Positions 20,256 to 30,802 of a stretch of 64,000 bases of DNA are shown here, in pieces. The position numbers and the translations under genes are program-made. Positions within the stretch are counted from its first letter, which is position 1; every line of letters begins with the position of its first letter. The stretch is from Myroides fluvii (GTDB lineage Bacteria > Bacteroidota > Bacteroidia > Flavobacteriales > Flavobacteriaceae), in NCBI RefSeq assembly GCF_009792295.1, contig NZ_CP039934.1, positions 248,001 through 312,000 of the forward strand. The letters are read 5' to 3'. Under the pieces are notes generated by a model. It had not been told where the DNA came from. It made no database searches and saw only the letters and a list, made by a program, of their open reading frames with translations.

Positions 20256-20311
20256 TTTTTTTCACATATAAAATAACAGATCTATAAACGATCTACTACA
20301 TATTTAATCTT

Positions 20312-21376
20312 ATGATCAACCTTTTTAATGCACACGTAGAAACTTTATCTATCCACAGAGTTGGAAATAAAAGTAGAAACGAAGCCATCTTTTTATCAGA
20401 TGAACCTTATAGCTTAAACGACGAAATTGCTCCTTTATTAAAAGAGTATTTCTTCAAACCTTTCCGTGAGAAAGAAGAAAGTTATTTCCAATTTGTTCAT
20501 GATGTTGATTTAGAATTCAACGATATGTTTAACTATGCAGCAGATTTATTTAACGCTCCTTCTTCTGAAAAAGCGCATGAGATCTCTCAAAAAATAACCA
20601 AACACTTATTTGAACAATCCAATCATCCACACATCAAAAATGGAGAGGTTTACGTTACTTATCTAACGAATACTTCGATTGACAACAATGTGGTAGACGC
20701 GATTGGAATTTTTAAAAGTGAGATTAAATCTGATTTCTTGCAATTCCAAGAAAACGGTTCAAACTTAGAGATGATTTTACAACAAGGGATTAACTTAAAC
20801 AAGTTAGATAAAGGTTGTATTATCTTCAATTACAAGAAAGAAGAAGGATATAAAATCCTAACTATTGATAGCAACCGTTATGATGCTCGCTATTGGTTGG
20901 AGCACTTTTTAAGTGTAGATATCTTCCAAGATGAAGCTTTCATGACGAAAAAATACTTAAAATTCTGTCAAGATTTTGCAAAAGATGTTGTTTTACCAGC
21001 AGAAGATAAAAAAGAAGAAGTGATGTTCATGAATCGCTCTGTTAACTATTTTGCTAAGAACGATGAATTTGAAGAAACGAATTTCTTAAACGAAGTAATT
21101 GACAATCCAGATTTAATTTCTGAGTTTAAAAATTACAAAGTAGACAAGGGAGAAAAATACAGCATTGAAGATACAACATCCTTCCCTATTGCAAATAATG
21201 CAGTTTCTGATGCGCGTAAAAAGATTAAAAACGTCATTAATTTAGATACGAATATTCAGATTAAACTTGACTTCATCAACCCTGAAAGTGCAGATAAGTT
21301 TGTAGAAAAAGGATGGGATGAGGAAAAACAAATGTACTATTACCTGGTATATTTCAACAAAGAACAAAAATCCTAA
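20312..21376 (+). CDS. Nucleoid-associated protein, NdpA/YejK family
   Basis: A 354-residue protein of the 37-kDa nucleoid-associated family. Matching features are IHRVGNKSRNEAIFLSDEPY near the start, VYVTYLTNT near residue 112 and the central NRYDARYWLEHFLSV. Escherichia coli YejK binds nucleoid DNA; the role in Bacteroidota is untested. It may be cotranscribed with the acidic gene before it. It ends at a bidirectional terminator. Confidence 0.8.
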   Translation: MINLFNAHVETLSIHRVGNKSRNEAIFLSDEPYSLNDEIAPLLKEYFFKPFREKEESYFQFVHDVDLEFNDMFNYAADLFNAPSSEKAHEISQKITKHLFEQSNHPHIKNGEVYVTYLTNTSIDNNVVDAIGIFKSEIKSDFLQFQENGSNLEMILQQGINLNKLDKGCIIFNYKKEEGYKILTIDSNRYDARYWLEHFLSVDIFQDEAFMTKKYLKFCQDFAKDVVLPAEDKKEEVMFMNRSVNYFAKNDEFEETNFLNEVIDNPDLISEFKNYKVDKGEKYSIEDTTSFPIANNAVSDARKKIKNVINLDTNIQIKLDFINPESADKFVEKGWDEEKQMYYYLVYFNKEQKS

Positions 21377-21383
21377 TACATAC

Positions 21384-21421
21384 AAAAAAAACCGAGCCTT
21401 ATTTTTGGACTCGGTTTTTTT
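21384..21421. terminator. Bidirectional terminator
   Basis: Stem AAAAAAACCGAG/CTCGGTTTTTTT with a 13-base loop between two convergent genes. The same ACCGAG stem core recurs behind the second M4 protease gene and behind dnaK. Confidence 0.85.
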
Positions 21422-21427
21422 ATGTTT

Positions 21428-23422
21428 TTATTTCACTACAATCTTCTCTGAGATTTTTCGTTCTTTGCTCTTGTAAACGACGATGTAATTTCCTCTACTC
21501 AATTGAGAAACAGTTAATTTATTTTCTCCTTTTTCCACCGCGTAGTCTTGTGTTACTTTTTGTCCTGCCATATTGTAGAACGCAACTACTCCGTTGTCCT
21601 CTTTTATCAACACTGTCAATTCACCCTTTGTAATTGGGTTTGGATAGAAGCTAAACACTTCTTCGGTCAACTCAAAGTCTTCTACTCCCATATTTGGGCG
21701 AGATTCACCAAAACCTACAGCGTACCAAGCGTCATAAACGGCGAAATACTCTTGTGATTCTGCTCCATACAAAGATAAGGCAGCCGTTAAAGCTCCTTCT
21801 ACAGCATCAATATATTGAGAATTACTCCCCAACTGTGTCAGTAAAGTCAGGTAAGCAATTTGCTCCGCTTTTTGCATCCCAATTTTCGATACAGTATACT
21901 CATTTCCTAAATCGTTCACACCGCTTCCTCCCTCACACAATAAATAATACCAATAATTAATAACACCACTGTTAAAATGTACCCCTCCATTATCCCATTG
22001 AACTTCCGGATCGATCCAATATTCCCCTTGATAGGTATTCGGTTGTTTGCTTGTATTCTCACTTTCTTTTGGATCGCGCATACTTCTCATGTAGTGAATC
22101 GGATTATTTTTTACCACACCCGTTCCAATAAACCAATCCGCATCCTTTACTGCATAATGCTCTATTGACGTTCCGAAAATATCGGCAAATCCCTCATTTA
22201 AAGCACCCGACTCCCCTTGGTATGTCAGTCCTCCACGCCCATTATTACCAATTACTAAATGCGTAAATTCATGACCGACAATATCAATTCCCGTTAATGG
22301 ATTATACTCCTCTGCTCCTCTACCAAAAACAACTACATTATAAGGAGGTGGTATAGCTACAGCATTATTAGGAAAACCCGATCGATCTCCATCCATCACA
22401 AGGGGATTATAAAAAGCTCGAATACTTCCGCCAAACTCATCATAACTCAACCTGTCGTGTACTTCTTTATAGTAATCATAAGTTCTCGCCAATCCCCAAT
22501 GCACATCATTTGCAGGATTTTTCGGAAAAATAGGCGCTGAATGATTAAAGGCATAGCCCAACCCGCGATAAATCTCCCAGGCGTTTGTTGGAATAGTTCC
22601 GTCTAAAGTTCTCAAATCTCGATCTTCATCAATCATATGATAGCGACCGTTTTCTACTTTGAGTTCCAAAGGCAAATTAGCGCGATAGAACCCGTCTCCA
22701 CTTCCCAAAACACTTGTATGCGCTAAGAGCGAAAATTCTTGAACGATATCTCCTTTTTCCACTCCAACAAAAACGTTCTTGCTCAATATTCGAGAAGATG
22801 AAAAATCGTCCACACGCACCTTATGCGCCAGTACGAAAACTCCGCCATGCGTTGTTGATTTTACAAAAACCGTTTCTACAGGATACTCCTTTCTTTTGCT
22901 TTCTTCTACATCACTCGCTTGAAAAGCAAGACTAATTGCTTTCTCTTTCGAAATAGCACCTTTCGCATTGATATGCTCTTTTAGGCTATAGAAACTTTTT
23001 TTATTTTCAATATTGATAATGGTTCCATTAACAGCCGTTACACGTCCATGCTTATCACTATGTACAATAAACATTTGCCCTTCTACAGCATATTGTCCGA
23101 CATAATGTTGATAGGTATTGTGTATTTTTCCAAAAACATCCGTATAAGAGTGAATCAATTGAAACGCATTTGTTTCATTTAATCCAAAAAAAGCTGTCGC
23201 TTTTGCTAGAAATTCTCGTTCTGAAAGGTTTGTTTTTTGATCCATTCGAATAACAAATGAACCGTAACTATTTAAAGGTTGATAAATTGGTAGTGCTGTG
23301 GTTTGAAACTCTTCTAATTCTAGTGGTTGTTTAGCTCGATCAACGGTATCGGCATATCCTGCCCATTGAAATAATCCAAGTACAACATAAAGAGAAAACC
23401 TACTTAAGTATTTTTTATTCAT
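21428..23422 (-). CDS. M4 family metallopeptidase (thermolysin-like) with T9SS sorting domain, copy 1
   Basis: A 664-residue secreted zinc protease. There is a signal peptide at residues 1-24, then an FTP and propeptide region to about residue 210. The peptidase domain carries the zinc motif HEFTH at residue 383 and the third ligand in GALNEGFADIFG, as in thermolysin. The C-terminus from about residue 585 (FSFYPNPITKGELTV ... KISEKIVVK) is a type A sorting domain for the type IX secretion system. It lies next to a paralogue of the same architecture, a tandem duplication, and the sorting tails are almost identical. Confidence 0.92.
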   Translation of the reverse strand: MNKKYLSRFSLYVVLGLFQWAGYADTVDRAKQPLELEEFQTTALPIYQPLNSYGSFVIRMDQKTNLSEREFLAKATAFFGLNETNAFQLIHSYTDVFGKIHNTYQHYVGQYAVEGQMFIVHSDKHGRVTAVNGTIINIENKKSFYSLKEHINAKGAISKEKAISLAFQASDVEESKRKEYPVETVFVKSTTHGGVFVLAHKVRVDDFSSSRILSKNVFVGVEKGDIVQEFSLLAHTSVLGSGDGFYRANLPLELKVENGRYHMIDEDRDLRTLDGTIPTNAWEIYRGLGYAFNHSAPIFPKNPANDVHWGLARTYDYYKEVHDRLSYDEFGGSIRAFYNPLVMDGDRSGFPNNAVAIPPPYNVVVFGRGAEEYNPLTGIDIVGHEFTHLVIGNNGRGGLTYQGESGALNEGFADIFGTSIEHYAVKDADWFIGTGVVKNNPIHYMRSMRDPKESENTSKQPNTYQGEYWIDPEVQWDNGGVHFNSGVINYWYYLLCEGGSGVNDLGNEYTVSKIGMQKAEQIAYLTLLTQLGSNSQYIDAVEGALTAALSLYGAESQEYFAVYDAWYAVGFGESRPNMGVEDFELTEEVFSFYPNPITKGELTVLIKEDNGVVAFYNMAGQKVTQDYAVEKGENKLTVSQLSRGNYIVVYKSKERKISEKIVVK

Positions 23423-23573
23423 AGCTTAAACTTTATCATTTACGATTAAAGTCTAAATATAGGTAAAAACAAACTATCGTCTTAACAAAAAAATTAACAT
23501 AACAATTTAACTTATCAAAATAGTGTTCAGCAGCTATAAAACTGAACTATTTCGTCGATCAATAAAAAGGCAT

Positions 23574-23601
23574 AAAAAAACCGAGATATACTATCTCGGT
23601 T
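23574..23601 (-). terminator. Terminator of M4 protease copy 2
   Basis: Stem AACCGAGA/TCTCGGTT with T run on the minus strand, 8 bp after the stop of the second M4 protease gene. Confidence 0.8.
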
Positions 23602-23609
23602 CTTCAATT

Positions 23610-25616
23610 TTATCTCACTACTATTTTTTCTGAAATTTTTCTTTCCTTGCTTTCGTACACCACAATATAGTTTCCTGTATTCAACTGTGGGATACTCAAT
23701 TTATTTTCTCCTTTTTCTACAGCGAAATCTCGGGTTACTTTTTGCCCTGCCATATTGTAGAACGTAACGACACCTTTATCATCTTTCGTTAACACCGTTA
23801 ATTCACCGTTGGTAACTGGGTTTGGATAGAGGCTAAACACATCTTCTTCCAATTCAAAATCCTCTACTCCCATATTAGGGCGGCGTTCGCCAAAACCAAC
23901 CGCATACCAAGCATCGTAAACTGTAAAATACTCTTCTGATTCTGCTCCATAGATATCTGCGGCAATTAATTTACTTGCTTCAACTACATCAATATACTGA
24001 GCATTACTAGATAAACCTCCCATTAATGATGCATAGGCAATTTTCTCTGCTTTTTTGATTCCAACACCAGATACGACGTAGTCATTTCCAAGATCGTTCA
24101 CTCCAGCTCCTCCTTCACTTACCAAATAATACCAATAGTTAATTACCCCACTATTGGTATGAACTCCACCATTATCTCCAGCCCATTGACTTGTGTTAGC
24201 CCAATGTTCTCCTTTGTACGTATTGGGTTGTTTTCCACCTTGACGATTATTTTTAGGATTCTGCATATCTCTCATAAAAGGCATAAAACTCCCCTTTACA
24301 ACGCCATTGCCGATTAACCAATCCGGATCATTTACAGCATAATGTTCTACAGAAGCTCCAAAGATATCCGCAAACCCTTCATTTAGAGCTCCTGATTCTC
24401 CTTGATAGTCTAATCCTCCGTTGCCATTATTATCAACAACTAAATGCGTAAATTCATGAGCGGAGACATCTAAGTTAACCAAGGGGTTGAAAAAACTTCC
24501 TCCTCTACCAAACACTAAATAGCTCATTCGCCCTACAGGCATTGCATACGCATTCTCTGGAAGACCAGAATTTACGTCATTATCTAAAAATTTTGGATCG
24601 TAATAGGCTTTAATAGCTGCCCCATTTCCATCGTAACTTAGGCGATTGTGAATTTCTTTGTAATAATCATATGTACTTGCCAATCCCCAATGCACCTCAT
24701 TGGCTGCATATTTAGGAAAGTTAGTCGTTGCATTTTCAACTACGGGACCTCTTCCATAAGGAAAATCACGTTCATTTCTCATTGTTCTTGCGTCATACGT
24801 AGTGATTCCTCTTTCATTGTCAATTAACTGATATTTACCATTAACTTCAGTTAATCCTAAAGGTAAATTTGAACGGTAATATCCATCTCCTACTCCAGGT
24901 ATATTTGCATGTGCAATTAAAGAAATTTCATTAATTACTTCTCCATTTTCAACGCTCACAAAAACGTTTTTACTCATCACTCTTTTCGAAGATATCTCAT
25001 CTACTCTAACTTTATAAGATAAAACAAACAAACCTTCTTCCTTTGCAGATAGCGCAAATACTGTTTCAATAGGATAGTTTTCTACTGTATCAGGATCAGT
25101 TGTAATTTGATTGGCTTTATAGGCAATACTCACTGCTTGTGTACTTGAAATAGCCGGTTTTCTATTTACATTAGCTCTTAAGCTATAAACGCTCTTTTTA
25201 TTTTCTATGTTTACAATAGTACCATTTACTGCTGTTACCTTTCCATTCTTATTGTGTACAATAAACATCTGTCCTTGAACGGGGTAGTTTCCAACGTAGT
25301 GTTGATACGTATTGTGTACGATGCCATAAGCATCCGTATAACTATTGCGCAATGCAAAAGTATTTGTTTCATGAAGCCCAAAAAACTCATTCGCTTTTGC
25401 TAAAAATTCTGACTCGGTTAACTTGCTTTTTTGATCCATTCGCATAATAAACGAACCAAAACTATTTAAAGGCTTATAAGTGGGTAAATCAGTAGCATAG
25501 ATCTCTACTGCTGCTCCTAAATTGGTTTCAGTAGCGCCAGCATATCCATTTCCTATAAAAAGAAATGAAGCTAATGTTACATACAAAAATGGGGTGTTTA
25601 CGTATTTATTTTTCAT
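23610..25616 (-). CDS. M4 family metallopeptidase with T9SS sorting domain, copy 2
   Basis: 668 residues with the same order as its neighbour: signal peptide, FTP/propeptide with GSFIMRMDQKSKLTESEF, thermolysin-like domain with HEFTH at residue 387 and GALNEGFADIFG, and the sorting tail starting with FSLYPNPVTNGELTV. Both copies keep all zinc and catalytic motifs, so both are probably active exoproteases. Differences concentrate in the propeptide and the substrate-facing loops. The 187-bp gap to copy 1 contains a terminator, so each is probably transcribed on its own. Confidence 0.92.
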   Translation of the reverse strand: MKNKYVNTPFLYVTLASFLFIGNGYAGATETNLGAAVEIYATDLPTYKPLNSFGSFIMRMDQKSKLTESEFLAKANEFFGLHETNTFALRNSYTDAYGIVHNTYQHYVGNYPVQGQMFIVHNKNGKVTAVNGTIVNIENKKSVYSLRANVNRKPAISSTQAVSIAYKANQITTDPDTVENYPIETVFALSAKEEGLFVLSYKVRVDEISSKRVMSKNVFVSVENGEVINEISLIAHANIPGVGDGYYRSNLPLGLTEVNGKYQLIDNERGITTYDARTMRNERDFPYGRGPVVENATTNFPKYAANEVHWGLASTYDYYKEIHNRLSYDGNGAAIKAYYDPKFLDNDVNSGLPENAYAMPVGRMSYLVFGRGGSFFNPLVNLDVSAHEFTHLVVDNNGNGGLDYQGESGALNEGFADIFGASVEHYAVNDPDWLIGNGVVKGSFMPFMRDMQNPKNNRQGGKQPNTYKGEHWANTSQWAGDNGGVHTNSGVINYWYYLVSEGGAGVNDLGNDYVVSGVGIKKAEKIAYASLMGGLSSNAQYIDVVEASKLIAADIYGAESEEYFTVYDAWYAVGFGERRPNMGVEDFELEEDVFSLYPNPVTNGELTVLTKDDKGVVTFYNMAGQKVTRDFAVEKGENKLSIPQLNTGNYIVVYESKERKISEKIVVR

Positions 25617-25912
25617 GGGCGATATGGATTATTTAGATTGGGTTTAAATTATTTCGAAATATACCAAAAATAACCTAATAATTATTTAACAAAAACAGTA
25701 TACAAAAATATTTAACACTCATTAGATTCAATAATTTACATTTGAGAAATATATCTCATACCGATATAAAGTTTTAAAACTTATAAATCGCAAAATAAGA
25801 ATTACAAAACCCTCAAAAAAAACTTTTTTTAACATCTTATTTTACTGTAAAATTTCAAAAATCGATTTTATCTCCCTATTATTACACTGTTATCCCTAAA
25901 ATAATTTGTCCG

Positions 25913-26881
25913 TTGAAAGTAATCCGTTACAATTCAGACCATCAAGACGAGTGGAATGGCTTCTTAGCACATGCGAATAATTCAAGTTTTTTGTTTCATC
26001 GCAATTTTGTGGATTATCACCGTGATCGCTTTGCTGATCATTCGCTTTTATTCTATGAAAACGACTGCTTAGTTGCCTTATTTCCAGCCCATGAAAAGGA
26101 TAATACGCTGTGTAGTCACCTGGGGTTAAGCTATGGCGGAATGATTCATTCTGCTTCACTGACAACAGCTACCTTTTTATCACTGCTAGAAATCCTTGCG
26201 CAACATTGTAAACAACATCAGATTGAGCGCATTGTTCTCAACGATATTCCTCATATTTATCAACACACCCAAAGTTGTCTAGTTCCCTATGTGGCCAATA
26301 TCTTACAAGCAGTTCAACAGGTGCAACTCCTCTCCACGCTTGATTTAACAACCCCGGTTGCCTTAAACAGTAACCGCAGGCGCATGATTCAAAAGGGCCT
26401 AAAAAACGGATATCGCATTCAAGAAGCGCCTACACCTATTTCATTTTGGCAAGAAATACTAATCCCCCGACTACAACAGCGCTATCAAACCAATCCAGTA
26501 CATACTGTTGAGGAAATAGAAAAGTTAATGCACGCTTTTCCAAAATCAATAAAACAAATGAACGTATACAATGCCGAAGGCGTACTTGTTGGTGGAACAA
26601 CTCTTTTTATTCATCCTCATGTTGTTCATCTACAATATATTGCAGGAAGAGAAGAAGACAACAACAAAGGAGCTTTAGATTTCTTAATTTACACTTTGAT
26701 CCAACAGTATCGAGATCAAGTTCGCTATTTTGACTTTGGCAGTAGTCATTTAAGCCCTAAGCAGCTAAACAAAGGATTGTTATATTGGAAAGAGAGTTTT
26801 GGTGCTAGAAGTGTACCTCAATACTGTTATACGTTCAATGTAGAAAACCTCCTACAAGCACAACATATAATCGATAGATAA
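25913..26881 (+). CDS. FemAB-like GNAT acyltransferase family protein (TTG start)
   Basis: A 322-residue protein. The N-terminus IRYNSDHQDEWNGFLAHANN, then SSFLFHRNFVDYHRDRFADH, is the pattern of FemAB-like GNAT proteins common in Bacteroidota polysaccharide regions. It has YIAGREEDNNKGALDFLIY near residue 243 in the second GNAT half. The only start that gives this conserved N-terminus is TTG at 25913. The acceptor is unknown; transfer of an aminoacyl or acyl group to a sugar or peptide is typical of the fold. It reads into the MocR-like gene 40 bp later. Confidence 0.7.
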   Translation: MKVIRYNSDHQDEWNGFLAHANNSSFLFHRNFVDYHRDRFADHSLLFYENDCLVALFPAHEKDNTLCSHLGLSYGGMIHSASLTTATFLSLLEILAQHCKQHQIERIVLNDIPHIYQHTQSCLVPYVANILQAVQQVQLLSTLDLTTPVALNSNRRRMIQKGLKNGYRIQEAPTPISFWQEILIPRLQQRYQTNPVHTVEEIEKLMHAFPKSIKQMNVYNAEGVLVGGTTLFIHPHVVHLQYIAGREEDNNKGALDFLIYTLIQQYRDQVRYFDFGSSHLSPKQLNKGLLYWKESFGARSVPQYCYTFNVENLLQAQHIIDR

Positions 26882-26885
26882 TTCT

Positions 26886-26893
26886 TATTTTTG
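26886..26893 (+). promoter_or_regulatory. Bacteroidota-type -7 box before the MocR-like gene
   Basis: TATTTTTG matches TAnnTTTG and sits 28 bp before the ATG at 26922. This supports that start over an in-frame TTG at 26907. No clear -33 element. Confidence 0.45.
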
Positions 26894-26921
26894 TCTCCCT
26901 CGATTTTTGGAGTTAAGCATC

Positions 26922-28379
26922 ATGACACAATCGCTAAAAATACCGTACAATCGCTTAATACAGATAGACAAAACTTCATCTACGCCTGTTTACATGCAAA
27001 TTGCCAATCAATTTAGCAATGCGATTCAGCGCAATATTATTCCGATTGACACCAAATTACCAGGTAGTCGAAAATTAGCGGAGCTTTTAGCAGTCAATCG
27101 CAATACCATCATTGCTGCTTTTGACGAACTCACCACCCAGGGATGGTTAGTGAGCTACCCCAATCAAGGGACTTATGTTCAACAAAAAAAGAATCAAGTT
27201 CAAACCAAATCCAACGCTTTTTCAGCTGTTACAGCTTATGATTTTCAGGTGGACAATCGCTTGGATTTACCGAATCATCAGCACAGCTGTACCTATTTCT
27301 TTACAGATGGCACTTCTGACATCCGCTTGGGCTTACAAGAAGAATTAGCTGCGATTTTCAGCGCCAATCTCAAGCGAAAACAGCACTTCAAATATTTTGA
27401 TCCACATAACCCCAAGCAGCAAATTTCCTATGCAAAACAGGTTGTTAATTATTTAAATGTCACGCGAAATATTCAGGCCAAACCCGCTAACCTCCTAATT
27501 GCGCAAAGTACCACTACAGCGTTATACCTCTGTGTCAAATTGCTTTTACAAACAGGAGATCACGTGGCCATCGCTGCCTATAGCGACTATAGAAGTAATG
27601 CCATTTTACAGCAAACTGGCGCTCATTTACACGCCATTCCGATCAACCAGGAAGGCCTTGATTTACACGCCTTAGAAAGGATATGCCAGCAAACACCTAT
27701 TCGCTTGTTCTATGTCATGGTCAATCATCAATACCCGACAACTCTGACGTTAGGTATTCAACAACGGATGAAATTACTTCAATTGGCACAACAGTATAAT
27801 TTTATTCTATTGGAAGACGATTCGAATTTTGATTTTCACTATAACAGCAATCCACCGCTCCCATTGGTAAGCAGTGATGCTACTGGTCGAGTGATTTACT
27901 TGAGTTCCATCGGAAAATCCATCGCTTCAGACTTTACTACGGGTGTCATTCTCGCGCCAGAAAATCTAATTAACGAGTTGGAAAAACACAAAGCATTGGT
28001 AGAGGAAAACAAAAATCACTTCACCACTCATGCCTTAACAGAACTCATCGAAGAGGGGATTTTATTTCGCCATCAGGTCAAAGTAAACAAGATTTACAAA
28101 GAGAGAAGGGATTATTTTTGTCATCTGCTACAGCAATTGTTTGGCGATCAAATTCAATTTACGATTCCCGAAGGCGATTTGGCAATTTGGGTTACCTTCA
28201 ACACCCCTGTAAACTTAATGCGGGTACGCACCTTATGCCTGCTCCATGATTTGTATATTCCGACTACACTCTTGTATCAAAGCAAAAACCTTACGGGAAT
28301 ACGCCTTGGTTTTGCGCATCTAACTTTGGAAGAAATGGATTGTTGTTTGACTATTTTTCATCAAGCTTGTATGGAGTAA
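26922..28379 (+). CDS. MocR/PdxR-type GntR regulator with aminotransferase domain
   Basis: About 485 residues. A GntR winged helix occupies the first 75 (PVYMQIANQFSNAIQRNIIP, LPGSRKLAELLAVNRNTII). A fold-type I aminotransferase domain follows, with LLIAQSTTTALYLC, VNHQYPTTLTLG and the DDSNFDF segment. The usual PLP lysine motif appears as IYLSSIGKSIASDF with its Lys near residue 341. Such regulators control pyridoxal phosphate or amine metabolism genes. The regulated neighbour may be the FemAB-like gene just upstream. Its 3' end overlaps the convergent membrane-protein gene by 29 bp. Confidence 0.85.
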   Translation: MTQSLKIPYNRLIQIDKTSSTPVYMQIANQFSNAIQRNIIPIDTKLPGSRKLAELLAVNRNTIIAAFDELTTQGWLVSYPNQGTYVQQKKNQVQTKSNAFSAVTAYDFQVDNRLDLPNHQHSCTYFFTDGTSDIRLGLQEELAAIFSANLKRKQHFKYFDPHNPKQQISYAKQVVNYLNVTRNIQAKPANLLIAQSTTTALYLCVKLLLQTGDHVAIAAYSDYRSNAILQQTGAHLHAIPINQEGLDLHALERICQQTPIRLFYVMVNHQYPTTLTLGIQQRMKLLQLAQQYNFILLEDDSNFDFHYNSNPPLPLVSSDATGRVIYLSSIGKSIASDFTTGVILAPENLINELEKHKALVEENKNHFTTHALTELIEEGILFRHQVKVNKIYKERRDYFCHLLQQLFGDQIQFTIPEGDLAIWVTFNTPVNLMRVRTLCLLHDLYIPTTLLYQSKNLTGIRLGFAHLTLEEMDCCLTIFHQACME

Positions 28380-28668
28380 CAAATTTTTTCCATATAAAAC
28401 GACTCAATATATAACTTAGATGGGTGAAAACTAATCCACCTACTCCAATAAATAAAATGGCTAGAAATACTCCCAAAGTAGGCATTGCACATTTGATTTC
28501 CATTTCATCGTAATTCGGCATATACAAGGGCATAATTACAAAAAAGTAGACTACAGAAAAAAAAACAAATAACAACCATTTCCATTCTCCCCATCCCTTT
28601 TTGTCAAGATAGATATAACCTAAAATTTGTGTTAGTGTAACGAGTAGTATAGGAACTATTAAAGGCAT
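28351..28668 (-). CDS. Hypothetical small membrane protein
   Basis: 105 residues with three hydrophobic segments (about 2-20, 32-52, 66-90). No family is recognised. Its last codons overlap the end of the convergent MocR-like gene, so no terminator separates them. An ATG lies at 28666-28668. It may be a real but poorly conserved gene. Confidence 0.5.
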   Translation of the reverse strand: MPLIVPILLVTLTQILGYIYLDKKGWGEWKWLLFVFFSVVYFFVIMPLYMPNYDEMEIKCAMPTLGVFLAILFIGVGGLVFTHLSYILSRFIWKKFVTPYKLDEK

Positions 28669-28697
28669 CTGTTTATCATATTAATACTCTAAAGTAC

Positions 28698-28731
28698 AAA
28701 AAAAACCGAGCCATTGAATGACTCGGTTTTC
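28698..28731 (-). terminator. dnaK terminator
   Basis: Stem AAAACCGAG/CTCGGTTTT followed by a T run on the minus strand, 28 bp after the dnaK stop. Confidence 0.8.
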
Positions 28732-28759
28732 CATTATAACTATAAAAACTTTAGGGTTC

Positions 28760-30658
28760 TTATTTTACTTCTTCGTACTCTACATCTTGAGGACCTTCAG
28801 CATCTCCACTTCCTTGGTTTGGTTGAGCTTCTTGTGCACCTCCTTGTTGAGACTCTCCTTGTGCTTTATACATCTCTTCAGAAGCTGCTTTCCAAGCCTC
28901 ATTGATTTTGTCTAAAGCAGGAGTAATAGTAGCAACGTCTTTTGTTTCGTACGCTTTTTTCAACTCCTCTAAAGCACCTTCAATCGCCGTTTTATTAGCT
29001 GCTGATAGCTTATCACCAAACTCGCTTAATTGCTTGTCTGTTTGGAAAATCATAGCATCTGCCTCATTGATTTTATCTACTGATTCTTTTGCTCTTTTAT
29101 CTGCATCCGCATTGGCTTCCGCTTCTTTTTTCATTCTTTCGATTTCTTCTTCTGTCAATCCTGATGAAGCTTCAATGCGAATATCATGTGATTTTCCAGT
29201 TCCTTTATCTGTAGCAGAAACTTTGATAATTCCGTTGGCATCAATATCGAATGTTACTTCAATTTGAGGCACTCCTCTTTGTGCAGGTGGAATACCATCT
29301 AAGTGGAAACGACCAATTGTTTTGTTGTCAGTTGCCATCGGTCTTTCTCCTTGTAATACGTGGATTTCAACAGATGGTTGGTTATCCGCCGCAGTAGAGA
29401 ATACTTGCGATTTCTTTGTTGGGATTGTTGTATTTGCTTCAATTAATTTCGTCAATACTCCACCCATTGTTTCAATTCCTAAAGAAAGTGGTGTAACGTC
29501 TAATAACAATACGTCTTTTACATCTCCTGTTAATACCCCACCTTGAATAGCAGCTCCAATTGCAACTACCTCATCTGGATTCACTCCTTTGTGTGGTTTT
29601 TTACCGAAGAACTTTTCTACTTCTTCTTGAATTCTTGGGATACGTGTAGATCCTCCTACTAAGATTACCTCATCAATATCTGATTTTGACAATCCAGCAT
29701 CTTTCAATGCTTTTTCACAAGGAATCATAGAACGACGCACTAAATCATCAGACAATTGCTCAAATTTAGCTTTTGTCAACGTTTGTACTAAGTGTTTCGG
29801 TCCTGAAGCCGTAGCTGTGATATACGGTAAGTTAATTTCTGTTTGTGTTGCAGAAGACAACTCAACTTTTGCTTTTTCAGCTGCTTCTTTTAGACGTTGT
29901 AATGCCATGGCATCTTTGCGTAAATCTACCCCTTCTGCACTGTTAAACTCTTCTGCTAACCAGTTGATGATTACGTTGTCAAAGTCATCTCCTCCTAAGT
30001 GTGTATCTCCATTTGTAGATAATACTTCAAATACTCCATCTCCCAATTCTAAGATTGAAATATCAAATGTACCTCCTCCTAAATCGTATACTACTACTTT
30101 TTGATCTTTTCCTGTTTTGTCTAATCCGTATGCTAATGCAGCCGCTGTAGGCTCGTTAATAATACGTCTTACTTTTAATCCTGCAATTTCACCTGCTTCT
30201 TTTGTTGCTTGACGTTGTGCGTCATTAAAATAAGCGGGCACTGTAATTACAGCTTCTGTTACTTCTTGTCCTAAGAAATCTTCTGCTGTTTTCTTCATTT
30301 TTTGTAAAGTCATTGCAGAAATTTCTTGCGGTGTGTATAAACGTCCGTCAATATCAACGCGAGGGGTATCGTTATCTCCTTTTACTACACTGTAAGGTAC
30401 AGCTGTAATCTCACTTGGAATTTGGCTGAATTTCTCACCCATAAATCGCTTGATAGACGCTACTGTTTTTGTAGGGTTAGTTACGGCCTGACGTTTTGCA
30501 GGGTCACCAACTTTAATTTCTCCTCCTTCCACAAATGCCACAACTGAAGGTGTTGTTCTTTTTCCTTCTGCATTCGTGATTACTACTGGCTCGTTACCTT
30601 CCATTACAGAAACACATGAGTTCGTAGTTCCTAAGTCAATACCAATTATTTTACTCAT
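28760..30658 (-). CDS. dnaK: Molecular chaperone DnaK
   Basis: A 632-residue Hsp70. The ATPase starts [20 protein letters not shown], with [19 protein letters not shown] and [14 protein letters not shown] further on. The substrate domain begins [20 protein letters not shown] near residue 385, and the acidic tail ends DVEYEEVK. It refolds proteins together with DnaJ and GrpE, whose genes are not in this window, so dnaK stands alone here. A sigma54-like promoter lies 75 bp upstream (see 30733-30749). Confidence 0.97.
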   Translation of the reverse strand: MSKIIGIDLGTTNSCVSVMEGNEPVVITNAEGKRTTPSVVAFVEGGEIKVGDPAKRQAVTNPTKTVASIKRFMGEKFSQIPSEITAVPYSVVKGDNDTPRVDIDGRLYTPQEISAMTLQKMKKTAEDFLGQEVTEAVITVPAYFNDAQRQATKEAGEIAGLKVRRIINEPTAAALAYGLDKTGKDQKVVVYDLGGGTFDISILELGDGVFEVLSTNGDTHLGGDDFDNVIINWLAEEFNSAEGVDLRKDAMALQRLKEAAEKAKVELSSATQTEINLPYITATASGPKHLVQTLTKAKFEQLSDDLVRRSMIPCEKALKDAGLSKSDIDEVILVGGSTRIPRIQEEVEKFFGKKPHKGVNPDEVVAIGAAIQGGVLTGDVKDVLLLDVTPLSLGIETMGGVLTKLIEANTTIPTKKSQVFSTAADNQPSVEIHVLQGERPMATDNKTIGRFHLDGIPPAQRGVPQIEVTFDIDANGIIKVSATDKGTGKSHDIRIEASSGLTEEEIERMKKEAEANADADKRAKESVDKINEADAMIFQTDKQLSEFGDKLSAANKTAIEGALEELKKAYETKDVATITPALDKINEAWKAASEEMYKAQGESQQGGAQEAQPNQGSGDAEGPQDVEYEEVK

Positions 30659-30732
30659 AATATGTTTATCGTTTATCTTTTATACTTAATTTTCCTTATT
30701 CGTTTTTTGAGCCTCAGGCTCGCTTACTATTA

Positions 30733-30749
30733 GTCAATCTTTGTGCCAA
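30733..30749 (-). promoter_or_regulatory. Sigma54-like promoter of dnaK
   Basis: On the minus strand TTGGCAC-N5-TTGAC has the -24/-12 form (consensus TTGGCAC-N5-TTGCA, one mismatch at the key C of -12). It lies about 75 bp before the ATG. Palindromic sites upstream (30803-30868) could be enhancer-binding sites. This is inference from sequence only. Confidence 0.45.
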
Positions 30750-30802
30750 GAAGCATCTTTGCCATTTCTGACTTGATTTTTGTAAAAATCACCTTTACAG
30801 AA

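Noticed and set aside
25617..25912. tRNA or small RNA gene in the gap before the FemAB-like gene
   Set aside because: The gap is very AT-rich and shows no cloverleaf or stable stem; no tRNA was recognised anywhere in the window.
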